Made by a program: the position numbers and the translations under genes
The notes under the pieces: model-generated
Told to the model about the DNA's origin: nothing
The model's database searches: none
What the model saw: the letters and a program-made list of their open reading frames with translations, nothing else
DNA from: Chryseobacterium sp. S0630
GTDB taxonomy: Bacteria > Bacteroidota > Bacteroidia > Flavobacteriales > Weeksellaceae
Direction: 5' to 3'
Assembly (NCBI RefSeq): GCF_024158915.1
Contig: NZ_JAMZGF010000004.1
Span: forward strand, 62,001-126,000
Length of the DNA: 64,000 nt
Shown here: piece by piece, positions 45,851-54,418 of the stretch
How positions within the stretch are numbered: position 1 is the stretch's first letter
How the letters are laid out: the number at the start of each line of letters is the position of its first letter

Positions 45851-47143
45851 ATGGAACAATTAATTGAAAGCAAGCTTATTAAAGCAGATAAAGCGTTTTC
45901 AGTGTGGAGAAAAGTGCCGTTTGAGGAAAGGCAGAAGTTAATTGCAAAAGCAGCGGAAATTTTAAAGAATAATTCGGAGAAATTTGGGAAAATAATTACT
46001 ACAGAAATGAATAAACCCATTTCAGAATCTATTGCTGAAGTGGAAAAGTGTGCTTTAATGATGAATTATTATGCCACTGCTGAAAATATATTAAAACCAG
46101 AAAAAGTTGATTCAGAATTTGCTTATTCTGAAGTTCATTATGCTCCGAAAGGAGTGATCTTAGGTGTAATGCCGTGGAACTTTCCTTTTTGGCAGGTGCT
46201 GAGATTTGCTACTCCTGCAATTCTAGCAGGAAATACAATCGTTTTGAAACATGCTTCAATTTGTTTCGGAAGTGGAAATGCCATTGAAGAAGTACTTCTG
46301 GAAGCAGGTTTTCCTGAAGGTATTTTTCAGAATCTTGAAGTAGGGCATAAAGCTGTAAAAGAAATCCTTGAACATGATGCTGTAAGAGGTGTAAGTCTTA
46401 CAGGGAGCGGAAAAGCTGGAGGTGAAGTAGCTTCAATAGCTGGTTTAAATATCAAAAAATCTTTACTTGAATTAGGCGGAAGTGATGCTTTCATTATTTT
46501 CGATGATGCAGATCTTGAAGCAGCAGCAAAAGCAGGAGCAAAATCCAGACTTCAAAACTGTGGACAAACCTGTACTGCAGCAAAAAGATTTATCATAGAT
46601 GAAAAGATTGAAGATGCGTTTTTACCAATATTCATTGAAGAATATAAGAAATATGAGATCGGAGATCCTTTGGATAAAGAAACCAAACTGGCAGGGATGG
46701 CAAGACCGGACCTTGCTGATGAATTGGAAGCTCAGTTCAACAGAGCATTGGAAAACGGTGCTGAAATCATCATCCCTCTGGAAAGAGTTTCTGAAAATGA
46801 ATTTAGTCCTGGTTTAATCAGAGTTCAGGAAGGAAATCCAATTTTAAAAGAAGAACTTTTCGGACCTCTTGGTATGGTTATGATTGCAAAAACTGATGAA
46901 GAAGCTTTACAGATGGCGAATGATATTCCTTTCGGACTTTCCAATTCTGTCTGGACTCAAAATAAAGACCGTCAGCTATTCTTCATTGAAAACCTTGAAT
47001 CTGGAACAGTCAATATCAATCGTATGACAAGTTCTGATCCACGTTTTCCATTTGGAGGATCAAAAGCTTCAGGATATGGAACAGAACTATCCTTATTAGC
47101 TTTAAAAGAATTTGTGACCGCTAAGACGATTGTAGGTAACTAA
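45851..47143 (+). CDS. Aldehyde dehydrogenase, succinate-semialdehyde dehydrogenase-like
   Basis: A 430-residue NAD(P)-dependent dehydrogenase. The cofactor-binding stretch is VMPWNFPFWQVLRF, the general base Glu is in SLLELGGSDAFII, and the catalytic Cys in QNCGQTCTAAKRFI. The pattern follows the GabD/YneI branch, which oxidises succinate semialdehyde. It is about 20-25 residues shorter at the N-terminus than most relatives, lacking the INPATGE strand; the reading from 45851 is the longest with an ATG. A hairpin shared with pyk follows at 47261. Confidence 0.85.
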   Translation: MEQLIESKLIKADKAFSVWRKVPFEERQKLIAKAAEILKNNSEKFGKIITTEMNKPISESIAEVEKCALMMNYYATAENILKPEKVDSEFAYSEVHYAPKGVILGVMPWNFPFWQVLRFATPAILAGNTIVLKHASICFGSGNAIEEVLLEAGFPEGIFQNLEVGHKAVKEILEHDAVRGVSLTGSGKAGGEVASIAGLNIKKSLLELGGSDAFIIFDDADLEAAAKAGAKSRLQNCGQTCTAAKRFIIDEKIEDAFLPIFIEEYKKYEIGDPLDKETKLAGMARPDLADELEAQFNRALENGAEIIIPLERVSENEFSPGLIRVQEGNPILKEELFGPLGMVMIAKTDEEALQMANDIPFGLSNSVWTQNKDRQLFFIENLESGTVNINRMTSSDPRFPFGGSKASGYGTELSLLALKEFVTAKTIVGN

Positions 47144-47154
47144 ATTAGGTATAA

Positions 47155-47220
47155 TGTCATTCCGGGGAACAGAGGAGTCTCAGAGATTCTTCACTTCACT
47201 CCGTTTCGTTCAGAATGACA
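47155..47220. repeat. Palindromic REP-like element
   Basis: Outer arms TGTCATTCCG and CAGAATGACA pair at nine of ten positions and enclose GAGTCTCAGAGATTCTTCAC. This resembles the GTCATTC-...-GAATGAC repeats dispersed in many bacterial genomes. It lies just after the dehydrogenase gene. Confidence 0.55.
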
Positions 47221-47260
47221 AATTACGTTTATAAGTTAACAGTAAACCTTAACTATAAAT

Positions 47261-47297
47261 AAAAACTCCCGAAAATTCATTTCCGGGAGTTTTTTTA
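47261..47297. terminator. Bidirectional terminator between the aldehyde dehydrogenase gene and pyk
   Basis: AAAAACTCCCG pairs with CGGGAGTTTTT around a short loop. T runs occur on both strands. Confidence 0.88.
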
Positions 47298-47319
47298 TGC
47301 TTTGACAAAAAGTAATTTT

Positions 47320-47395
47320 GCTTATTGCTTATTGCTTATTGCTTATTGCTTATTGCTTATTGCTTATTGCTTATTGCTTATTGCTTATTGCTTAT
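47320..47395. repeat. Perfect heptanucleotide repeat, ten GCTTATT units
   Basis: Ten exact tandem copies plus a partial one, with no base changes. On the pyk strand the unit reads AATAAGC, and the first TAA of the array is the pyk stop codon (47392-47394). Unit number should be variable among strains. Confidence 0.93.
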
Positions 47396-48837
47396 ACTGT
47401 CGTAAGTCTCAATGTATTTGTTTTTCCGCCTTCATATGATGGAGTAGCATTGATGTTGATTACGAAATCTCCGGTTTCAATGTAACCATAGTTATGCGTT
47501 AACATATTTACCTGAATGATCGTTTCGTCAGTAGACTTCTTCATGTCATAGTAATAGGCATGTACACCCCAAAGAAGGTTCAGCATGGTAATTACTCTTC
47601 TGTTACCACTATATACGATGATGTGAGAGTTTGGTCTGTGTGCTGCAAGCTGGAAAGCTGTATACCCTGAATGAGTAAGCGTTACAATGGCAGAAACGTT
47701 GGTTGTTTTAGCAATTCTTACTGCTGCAAGACAAACCCTGTTTGTAATGAATCTTTCATCGATACAGTTGTAATCTTTTTCGATAGGCTCATTTTTGTGC
47801 TGATAGAAATGAGTAGTTTCGATATTCTTTACAATTTTAGCCATGTTTTCCACAACCTGTACCGGATATCTCCCTACAGAAGTTTCCCCGGAAAGCATTA
47901 CGGCATCAGCTCCGTCCAATACAGAGTTGGCAACGTCATTTACTTCCGCTCTTGTTGGTGTTAAGCTATTGATCATGGTTTCCATCATCTGAGTAGCAAT
48001 AATTACCGGCTTGGAATAGAATCTTGCTTTTTCTACCAGGTTTTTCTGGATTGCAGGAACTTCTTCCATTGGAACTTCTACTCCAAGATCTCCACGTGCA
48101 ACCATTAATCCATCACATTCAAGAAGGATTTCCTCAATATTTTTAACGCCTTCTGGCTTTTCAATTTTCGCAATAATAGGAGTCTTGAATTTACCGTTCG
48201 GATGTTTTGCAATTAATTCTTTCAGGTCAATGATGTCCTGTGCATGACGAACAAAAGAAAGAGCAATCCAGTCTACCTCCATATCAAGCATGAAATTAGC
48301 ATCCTGAATATCTTTTTCTGTCAATGCAGGAAGAGAAACGTTTGTATTAGGTAGATTAACCCCTTTTTTGGAACTTAACGGACCTCCCTGAATAGTTTTT
48401 GCTTTTACAGTATCTTTTTCATTAGTTTCGATAACCTCCAACATTAGTTTCCCATCATCAATAAGGATTCTTTCCCCTACTTTTACATCTTGTGGAAACT
48501 GTTGGTAAGTCATGTACACCTTTGTGGAATCTCCCTCCATCTTTTCATTGGTGAAAGTAAGAATATCACCCGGGTTCAGGTAAGATCCCTCCTTTACAAC
48601 TCCCACTCTCAGCTTAGGACCCTGAAGGTCTCCAAGGATTCCTACAGAATAACCGTACTCATTGTTTAGCTCTCTAATTATTTCAATATTTTTTCGAACT
48701 AAGTCGTAATCTGCATGGGAAAAATTTATTCTGAAAATATCAACACCCGCTTTCATTAAATCTAACATTACCTCCTTCGACGATGAAGCAGGTCCTAGTG
48801 TTGCGATAATTTTTGTCTTCTTTAAATACTTATTCAT
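47392..48837 (-). CDS. pyk: Pyruvate kinase
   Basis: The final glycolytic enzyme, making pyruvate and ATP from phosphoenolpyruvate and ADP. The 481-residue form has KTKIIATLGPASS at the N-terminus, the active-site region IIAKIEKPEGVKNIEEIL and MVARGDLGVEVPMEEVP, and SGETSVGRYPVQVV. The start is placed at MNKYLKKTK (48837), which overlaps the end of the upstream gene by 8 bp; a longer reading adds ten residues. The stop codon is part of the AATAAGC repeat. It is the last gene of the acpP-fabF-rnc-IPExxxVDY-pyk group. Confidence 0.95.
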   Translation of the reverse strand: MNKYLKKTKIIATLGPASSSKEVMLDLMKAGVDIFRINFSHADYDLVRKNIEIIRELNNEYGYSVGILGDLQGPKLRVGVVKEGSYLNPGDILTFTNEKMEGDSTKVYMTYQQFPQDVKVGERILIDDGKLMLEVIETNEKDTVKAKTIQGGPLSSKKGVNLPNTNVSLPALTEKDIQDANFMLDMEVDWIALSFVRHAQDIIDLKELIAKHPNGKFKTPIIAKIEKPEGVKNIEEILLECDGLMVARGDLGVEVPMEEVPAIQKNLVEKARFYSKPVIIATQMMETMINSLTPTRAEVNDVANSVLDGADAVMLSGETSVGRYPVQVVENMAKIVKNIETTHFYQHKNEPIEKDYNCIDERFITNRVCLAAVRIAKTTNVSAIVTLTHSGYTAFQLAAHRPNSHIIVYSGNRRVITMLNLLWGVHAYYYDMKKSTDETIIQVNMLTHNYGYIETGDFVININATPSYEGGKTNTLRLTTV

Positions 48838-49303
48838 AATACTGGATAATTTGATAAAGTTCCTCATCAGAACTCAGTGTATAATCTTGAATTGGAAACA
48901 CAAGATTTTCAGGGAGCAAAATTACGGAAAAATCAGGAAACTGTTCCGAACTATGCAGAATATATTCCACATCTACCTGATTATTTAATAAAAATTTAAT
49001 GTTTTCTTCTTCTGTAAAGAGTTCTGTCTGAATTTTTTTTTGCTTACTTTCAGAAGATTTATTGGAAATGAAGGTAAAACAAGTCTTCGTATACTTGTGG
49101 TAGGCTTCAAATCTTGGAAAAAAATAATCATAATAACCTCCATGAAAGACAAGATCTTTCTTTCTTGAAAAATTGAGGTTGTTGGTTTGATTTATTTTGT
49201 AGAAAAACTCATGAGCAGGTACATCTTTGGCTAATCTTACCAATCCTATGGCAATATCTTCAAATTCTATATCATCAAGATCATAAAGTTTTTGAATTTC
49301 CAA
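48830..49303 (-). CDS. IPExxxVDY-family-like protein
   Basis: A 157-residue soluble protein found between rnc and pyk, a place where Bacteroidota commonly carry the IPExxxVDY family. The family's name motif appears degenerate here as LNNQVDVEY near residue 107; other parts are rich in aromatic residues (HGGYYDYFFPRFEAYH). It overlaps rnc by 23 bp and pyk by 8 bp in different frames, so translation of the three is probably coupled. Function unknown; the assignment rests on motif trace plus position. Confidence 0.7.
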   Translation of the reverse strand: MEIQKLYDLDDIEFEDIAIGLVRLAKDVPAHEFFYKINQTNNLNFSRKKDLVFHGGYYDYFFPRFEAYHKYTKTCFTFISNKSSESKQKKIQTELFTEEENIKFLLNNQVDVEYILHSSEQFPDFSVILLPENLVFPIQDYTLSSDEELYQIIQYYE

Positions 49304-50045
49304 GTATATTTTCTTTTTTGTTTAAAATATAAAATGCTCTCTGTGCTGCTTTTTCCTCTGCTTTCTTCTTGGAAGTCTCTGTTGCATTAGCAATTTTTTC
49401 GTCTCCCAGCCATACATGACACCTAAATACGATAGATTTATTAGCCTGTATTTCCTCGCAGGTTTCGTACTTTATATTGACCTTCTTCTTTTGGCTCCAT
49501 TCGAGCAAGAGACCTTTATAACTTACAATTTTGTTTTCAAGCTTATTGATCTCGGAAGGGGTCAGCAATTTTTCCAAAATAATCCTTTTACAGGCATCAT
49601 AATGGAAGTCTAAATAAACAGCACCGATTAAGGCTTCAAACAAATTTCCAGAGATATTTTCTCCCAAAGCTGATGAGCTGTTTTGCTTTTGCAAAAGGCT
49701 GGTAAGCTTGAGATCTTCTCCTAATTTATTGAGGTTTTTCCTATTAACAATCTTAGATTTCATTTGTGTCAGATATCCCTCATTGGCCTGAGGATAAGTC
49801 TGGAACAAATGACAAGAAATAATTGTACCCAAAACAGAATCTCCCAAAAATTCAAGTCTTTCGTAATTGCTGTCTTGATTTTTAGAAGAATTTTTCAAAG
49901 AAAAAGCTTCGCGGTAAAGAGCAATATTCTGTACCTCTGTACCCAAAACTTTTCTAAGCTCGGTACTGAGAAAATATTCTCTCTCCGTTAATTGTCTTTT
50001 TCTTTTTTTGAGAAGGAATTTAGAAAAGTATTTCTGTAACTCCAT
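49281..50045 (-). CDS. rnc: Ribonuclease III
   Basis: RNase III cleaves double-stranded RNA in rRNA maturation and mRNA turnover. The 254-residue product has the catalytic signature NYERLEFLGDSVLG (about residues 60-73) with the Glu and Asp metal ligands, the second metal-site Glu in NLFEALIGAVYLD, and a C-terminal double-stranded RNA-binding domain from about 165 ending in KKKAEEKAAQRAFYIL. It lies 9 bp after fabF and overlaps the IPExxxVDY-like gene by 23 bp. Confidence 0.94.
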   Translation of the reverse strand: MELQKYFSKFLLKKRKRQLTEREYFLSTELRKVLGTEVQNIALYREAFSLKNSSKNQDSNYERLEFLGDSVLGTIISCHLFQTYPQANEGYLTQMKSKIVNRKNLNKLGEDLKLTSLLQKQNSSSALGENISGNLFEALIGAVYLDFHYDACKRIILEKLLTPSEINKLENKIVSYKGLLLEWSQKKKVNIKYETCEEIQANKSIVFRCHVWLGDEKIANATETSKKKAEEKAAQRAFYILNKKENILGNSKTL

Positions 50046-50054
50046 TCATTGAAT

Positions 50055-51299
50055 TTAGATTTTCTTAAATAGAACGCAAGCGTTATGCCCGCCAAATCCA
50101 AAAGTATTGCTCATGGCTACTTTTACATCTTTCTTAACAGCAGTATTGAACGTAAAGTTGAGTCTGCTGTCAATATTTTCATCATCAGTAAAATGGTTGA
50201 TGGTTGGAGGAACAGTACCATGAATAATAGTTCCCAATGCAGCGATAGCTTCAATAACTCCTGCAGCACCTAAAAGGTGGCCAGTCATTGATTTTGTAGA
50301 ATTAATCTGAATGTCATAAGCGTGCTCGCCTAATAATTTAGAAATTGCATTGGATTCTGCGATGTCTCCTAATGGAGTAGATGTACCATGCATGTTGATA
50401 TGATCTACTTCATCAGCAGTTAAGCCTGCATCTTCCAGACAACTTTTCATTACCAGATAAGCGCCAAGGCCTTCAGGATGTGGAGCAGTCATGTGATGTG
50501 CATCAGCACTCAGACCTCCTCCCAGTAATTCTGCATAAATTGTAGCACCACGTTTTACAGCGTGCTCGTATTCTTCAAGAACAATACATCCTGCCCCTTC
50601 TCCTAATACAAATCCATCTCTGTCTTTGTCAAAAGGTCTTGAAGCTGTTTTAGGATCGTCATTTCTTGTAGAAAGTGCCATCATTGCGTTGAATCCACCG
50701 ACACCACTTGCTGTAACGGCTGCTTCAGAGCCTCCGCACACAATAACGTCTGCTTTTCCTAACTGGATTAGCATTTTGGAATCAATTATAGCATTTGCTG
50801 AAGATGCGCATGCAGATACAGTAGTATAGTTTGGCCCATGAAACCCATATTCAATTGAAATATGCCCAGGAGTGATATCTGCAATCATTTTTGGGATAAA
50901 GAAAGGGTTGAATCTCGGAATTTCCGTATTGGCCCATCCTAAAACTTCAGTTTCAAAAGTCTCTAATCCTCCGATTCCAGAACCCCAGATTACACCAACT
51001 CTGTTTTTATCTACATTGTCTTCAATAATTCCGGAATGCGCTACTGCTTCTCTTGCAGCAACAAGTCCCAATTGAGTATTTCTGTCCATCTTTTTAGCCT
51101 CTTTCTTATCGAAATGCTGTAACGGATCGAAATTTTTTACCTCGCAAGCGAACTTTGTTTTAAAGTTTGTGGCATCAAAAAGAGTAATCGGAGCGGCACC
51201 GCTCTCACCTTTCACAAGATTTTCCCAGTATTCTTTTGCATTATTTCCTATTGGTGTTATTGCTCCAAATCCGGTTACAACTACTCTTTTTAATTCCAT
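50055..51299 (-). CDS. fabF: 3-oxoacyl-ACP synthase II
   Basis: FabF extends acyl-ACP in fatty-acid synthesis. The Cys-His-His triad is seen in TTVSACASSANAI (nucleophile Cys near 163), NMHGTSTPLGD and SMTGHLLGAAG; the start is VVVTGFGAITPIGN and the end FGFGGHNACVLF. Length, 414, is standard. It follows acpP by 34 bp, the usual acpP-fabF-rnc order. Confidence 0.96.
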   Translation of the reverse strand: MELKRVVVTGFGAITPIGNNAKEYWENLVKGESGAAPITLFDATNFKTKFACEVKNFDPLQHFDKKEAKKMDRNTQLGLVAAREAVAHSGIIEDNVDKNRVGVIWGSGIGGLETFETEVLGWANTEIPRFNPFFIPKMIADITPGHISIEYGFHGPNYTTVSACASSANAIIDSKMLIQLGKADVIVCGGSEAAVTASGVGGFNAMMALSTRNDDPKTASRPFDKDRDGFVLGEGAGCIVLEEYEHAVKRGATIYAELLGGGLSADAHHMTAPHPEGLGAYLVMKSCLEDAGLTADEVDHINMHGTSTPLGDIAESNAISKLLGEHAYDIQINSTKSMTGHLLGAAGVIEAIAALGTIIHGTVPPTINHFTDDENIDSRLNFTFNTAVKKDVKVAMSNTFGFGGHNACVLFKKI

Positions 51300-51333
51300 A
51301 AACTTTGTTTAATTTCTTTTTTGTTGAAGAATA

Positions 51334-51573
51334 TTATTTATTTACTACTTCTTCGATGTAAGCGATAGCGTGTCCTACAGTAGTAATTTTTTCAGCTTGG
51401 TCATCAGGGATCTGAATGTTAAATTCTTTTTCAAATTCCATGATTAACTCAACTGTATCTAGTGAATCAGCTCCTAAATCGTTAGTGAAGCTAGCTTCAG
51501 GAGTTACTTCTGTTTCTTCAACGTCAAGCTTATCAGCGATGATAGCTTTTACTCTTGATGCAATGTCTGACAT
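51334..51573 (-). CDS. acpP: Acyl carrier protein
   Basis: A 79-residue acidic helical protein. The phosphopantetheine attachment Ser is in [14 protein letters not shown]. It carries the growing chain for FabF and other enzymes. It is the first gene of the minus-strand group running to pyk. Promoter likely at 51605-51612. Confidence 0.96.
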   Translation of the reverse strand: MSDIASRVKAIIADKLDVEETEVTPEASFTNDLGADSLDTVELIMEFEKEFNIQIPDDQAEKITTVGHAIAYIEEVVNK

Positions 51574-51604
51574 AGTAAATTATTTTTTTAATTGTTAGAT
51601 GGTG

Positions 51605-51612
51605 CAAATATA
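51605..51612 (-). promoter_or_regulatory. Likely -7 element of acpP-fabF-rnc group
   Basis: TATATTTG on the minus strand, 32 bp before the acpP ATG. No clear TTG is found at the -33 distance. Confidence 0.5.
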
Positions 51613-51956
51613 TAAAATTCTTTACGATAAAACATTTTTTTAGTCTTTTTTGTGGACCAGAAGCTTTTATTTTGGGTTGTTTCTGTTTAGTCTTTTCGTT
51701 TTCAGTAGGTTATATTTAATATGTGTAAAATATTGAAATCTAAATTGAATAACGGTAAAATGTTTTACAATAAGAAAGTTTGAGATCGGGTAGAATTTTA
51801 TCTTAATATGAATAAAACCCAATGGGTAATTGTAAAATTCTATAGCATTATTGAGTTCATTTTTTTGTCGTAAACAATGAGAAATAAGAAAAATCACCTA
51901 TTTAAATAGATGATTTTCTTTAAGAAATAAATATGAAATCAATGTTTTTTAATTTA
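51613..51956. other. Gene-free spacer downstream of a lipoprotein gene
   Basis: About 340 bp, AT-rich. An open frame on the minus strand (51667-51897) has no signal peptide, motif or coding-like composition and is rejected. I see no repeat. A weak inverted repeat around 51895-51925 (AATCACCTATTT/AAATAGATGATTT) could be a terminator for the lipoprotein gene. Confidence 0.45.
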
Positions 51957-52415
51957 CTAGTCTTTTTCTTTGGCATAATAAACTGAATAAGGAGAATCTG
52001 TAATTCTTCGCATTAGTGTGTCATTAATTTTATAAACTCTAAATTCAGAATTACTATATAAGCTCCCTGTAGTGGGTCTATATGTTATTAAATAAACGTA
52101 TCCACTACTTGATGATGCTTCATGCTCAACTGCCCATATTATATTTGTAGTTTTCGATTTGTTTATTTGATCATTGAGACTGGAATTGTCATTTAATGAA
52201 ATAATGTCATCTTTAGTAAATTTTAAGCGTGTAGTAGGAGTCTCTGTTGTATGCCATGTGCCTTGTATCCAGAGTGGTGGGTTGAAGTGTTTAGTTTGAA
52301 CAGGTGCTGTTGGTTCTTCTTTTTCAAGTAGATTATCATTATCTCCAGAACAACTTAAAACTAAAAATAAAAATGCAAAAAGGGATATTGATAAAGCGTT
52401 CTTTGTAATTTTCAT
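51957..52415 (-). CDS. Hypothetical lipoprotein
   Basis: A 152-residue lipoprotein with signal helix and lipobox (FLVLSCSGDNDN). A linker follows, then a beta-rich domain with WIQGTWHTTETPTTRLKFT, whose G-T-W pattern resembles lipocalin-like or DUF-type barrel starts. No family could be assigned with confidence. It stands alone between acpP and the tmRNA gene. Confidence 0.7.
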   Translation of the reverse strand: MKITKNALSISLFAFLFLVLSCSGDNDNLLEKEEPTAPVQTKHFNPPLWIQGTWHTTETPTTRLKFTKDDIISLNDNSSLNDQINKSKTTNIIWAVEHEASSSSGYVYLITYRPTTGSLYSNSEFRVYKINDTLMRRITDSPYSVYYAKEKD

Positions 52416-52556
52416 AAAATGGATTATTAGTTATTCAATGAATTACTATTCTCTTTTTATTAGAGAATAAAGAATATTAATGTAAATATATGGATTTATT
52501 CTAATTACCAAATTATTGAATTTTGAGAGTCTGTAATCTGCAAGAAACAAATAAAA

Positions 52557-52583
52557 AAACCGCTTAAATAAAATAAGCGGTTT
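52557..52583 (-). terminator. Terminator of tmRNA
   Basis: AAACCGCTTA pairs with TAAGCGGTTT around a 7-nt loop; on the minus strand T residues follow. It starts right at the tmRNA 3' end. Confidence 0.85.
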
Positions 52584-52586
52584 TTG

Positions 52587-52985
52587 TGGAGTTGGAGGGA
52601 TTCGAACCCTCGTCCAAACAAGCAATACATAAGCTTTCTACATGCTTATTCTACCATTGGTTTTCGACTGGAGGCAGAGGATAGACACCCAACTACCAGT
52701 TTATCTTCTAAAGTTTTCGAACTTTAGCCAAAGCTTCTAAAGCCTTATTTCCGCATTCCTATATCCCAGAATCAAACGCCGCAGAACAGAGCATTTGTGG
52801 AATATCTTGCTTCCCTACTGAAATCTTCGGGAAAACGCTTGATCTACTATACTTCGATATTAAGCTGCAAGAGCGAACTCTTCGTTGCCAGTTAAAATTT
52901 TGTAGCAAGGGATTATAGAGATCGCGCTACGGTTCTCTGCATGCTTACTTACCCATTGGTCTTGCTGTCGAAACCAGTCAACCCC
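52587..52985 (-). ncRNA. ssrA: Transfer-messenger RNA
   Basis: tmRNA rescues stalled ribosomes and tags the nascent chain. The 5' end GGGGTTGACTGG (from 52985) pairs with the 3' CAACTCC (52588-52594) to form the acceptor stem, and the T arm GGGTTCGAATCCC is present. The tag frame (52860-52889) reads GNEEFALAA plus TAA, close to tags of other Bacteroidota. The bases after the discriminator are CAA, so the CCA end is not encoded and must be added. About 399 nt. A -7-like TATCTTTG lies at 53002-53009 on the minus strand. Confidence 0.95.
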
Positions 52986-53201
52986 ATGAATAAAGTGATG
53001 GCAAAGATAGTGCTTTTTGTTTACATTTCATTAATGTACGTGGTTTTAATAGAAATTAGGAAACAAAATGAGTATCCTGAAGCTATTAATAATTGAATAT
53101 CCAGTTATTGTGGATAAAATATTATTGTTTGTCAACAGGCTTTAATACAAGGTTTTTTTTAAGACTTAAGATGGAAGAGTGATTGTTTGTTGCAATATAT
53201 T

Positions 53202-53231
53202 TTGTGTTCTCATAAAAATTGTCTAGTTTTG
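53202..53231 (+). promoter_or_regulatory. Promoter of rpsU
   Basis: TTG at 53202-53204 and TAGTTTTG at 53224-53231, with a 19-bp spacer, the ideal Bacteroidota arrangement. The rpsU ATG follows 23 bp later. Confidence 0.75.
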
Positions 53232-53254
53232 CAATCCAAAATGAGATGTAAAAT

Positions 53255-53452
53255 ATGTTAATAATTCCAGTAAAAGATGGTGAATCCATCGACAGAGCTT
53301 TAAAAAAATACAAGAGAAAATTTGATAAAACAGGAACTGTTCGTCAATTAAGATCTAGACAACAGTTTATTAAGCCTTCTGTAACTTTGAGACAAGCTAG
53401 ACTAAAAGCGGCTTACAAACAAAGAGCGCTTAGCAAAGAAGAGCAGGCTTAA
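53255..53452 (+). CDS. rpsU: Small ribosomal subunit protein bS21
   Basis: A 65-residue basic protein of the 30S subunit, located near the anti-Shine-Dalgarno region. The sequence IPVKDGESIDRALKKYKRKF is the S21 signature, and the tail is Arg/Lys/Gln rich. In Bacteroidota S21 helps sequester the 16S rRNA tail, in line with the lack of Shine-Dalgarno sites seen throughout this window. It is followed by xerC and hpf. Confidence 0.95.
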   Translation: MLIIPVKDGESIDRALKKYKRKFDKTGTVRQLRSRQQFIKPSVTLRQARLKAAYKQRALSKEEQA

Positions 53453-53527
53453 GATTTTTTCTTAACCATATATTAATTCACTTCTTAAATTCTTATATTT
53501 GAGGAGTGAATTTTTATTTTTATACCC

Positions 53528-54418
53528 ATGATGCTGGAAAAGTTTTTAGAATACTTACAATTCGAAAAAAGATATTCTCCTCATACCATTACAAGCTACA
53601 AAAAAGACCTTGAAGACTTTTCCCATTTCTTTCTCCGAACAGAATCTTCCGAAAATTTAGCCAGGGCAGACAAAAAGATTATCCGGAATTTTATTGTTGA
53701 ACTCAGTGAAAATGACATTTCTAAAAGAAGTATCAACAGAAAATTATCCTCGCTCCGTAGTTTCTATCTTTTTCTTTTAAAAATAGGGGAAATTAAAGTT
53801 TCTCCTACCGAAGGTATTTCTTCTCTGAAGTTTTACGCTGAGAAACAGATTCCTATGTCTAAAGAGGAAATGGAAGACCTTAATGAAAGGATTTTCGAGG
53901 AGGTACATGATGTACTTGAAAAATGCATTATGGAAGTTCTTTATCAGACAGGAATGCGTAAAGCGGAACTTTGTGGCCTGATATTTGAGAATGTTGACTT
54001 ATATGAAAATGAATTAAAAGTAATAGGAAAGGGGAATAAAGCAAGGGTAATTCCTATTTCCGATGAACTGTCTGAACTCCTTAAAAGTTATCTGGAAATA
54101 AGAAATCCGCAGACAGAATTTAAATCATATTTTTTTGTCAATAAGAAAGGGAAAAAACTCAACGAAAAATTTGTTTATGTGGTAGTTAATAAGTACCTTA
54201 GTCTTATAACAACGAAAGAAAAAAAAAGTCCTCACATCCTTCGGCATAGCTTTGCTACTCACGTTTTGGATAATGGGGCGGAGATCTCCAAAGTGAAAAA
54301 AATATTAGGGCATTCCAGTCTTGCCAGTACTCAAGTCTATACGAATGCTAATATTGAACAATTGAAAAAAGTGTTTAATCAGGCTCACCCTCGAGCATCA
54401 AAAAAAGAAGAATTATGA
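53528..54418 (+). CDS. xerC: Tyrosine recombinase XerC/XerD-like
   Basis: A 296-residue site-specific recombinase for resolving chromosome dimers. The N-terminal SAM-like core-binding domain starts FLEYLQFEKRYSPHT; catalytic residues appear in YQTGMRKAEL (Arg), GKGNKARVIPI (Lys), HILRHSFATH (His, Arg), LGHSSLASTQVYT (His and Tyr nucleophile). Two adjacent ATGs, 53528 and 53531, could serve. It overlaps hpf by 4 bp (ATGA). Position between rpsU and hpf is typical of the chromosomal Xer gene in Flavobacteriia, so it is not a mobile integrase. Confidence 0.9.
   Translation: MMLEKFLEYLQFEKRYSPHTITSYKKDLEDFSHFFLRTESSENLARADKKIIRNFIVELSENDISKRSINRKLSSLRSFYLFLLKIGEIKVSPTEGISSLKFYAEKQIPMSKEEMEDLNERIFEEVHDVLEKCIMEVLYQTGMRKAELCGLIFENVDLYENELKVIGKGNKARVIPISDELSELLKSYLEIRNPQTEFKSYFFVNKKGKKLNEKFVYVVVNKYLSLITTKEKKSPHILRHSFATHVLDNGAEISKVKKILGHSSLASTQVYTNANIEQLKKVFNQAHPRASKKEEL

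Noticed and set aside
47320..47395. CRISPR-like array
   Set aside because: Units are 7 bp with no spacers; this is a microsatellite. No cas genes are present in the window.
53122..53313. 63-codon minus-strand frame over the rpsU start
   Set aside because: Overlaps the rpsU promoter and coding start; no supporting features.
53528..54418. Integrase of a mobile element next to tRNA genes
   Set aside because: The tyrosine recombinase lies between rpsU and hpf, overlaps hpf by 4 bp and has XerC/D length and motifs. No att-like repeats are seen, and the tRNA duplication is a direct tandem, not an integration.
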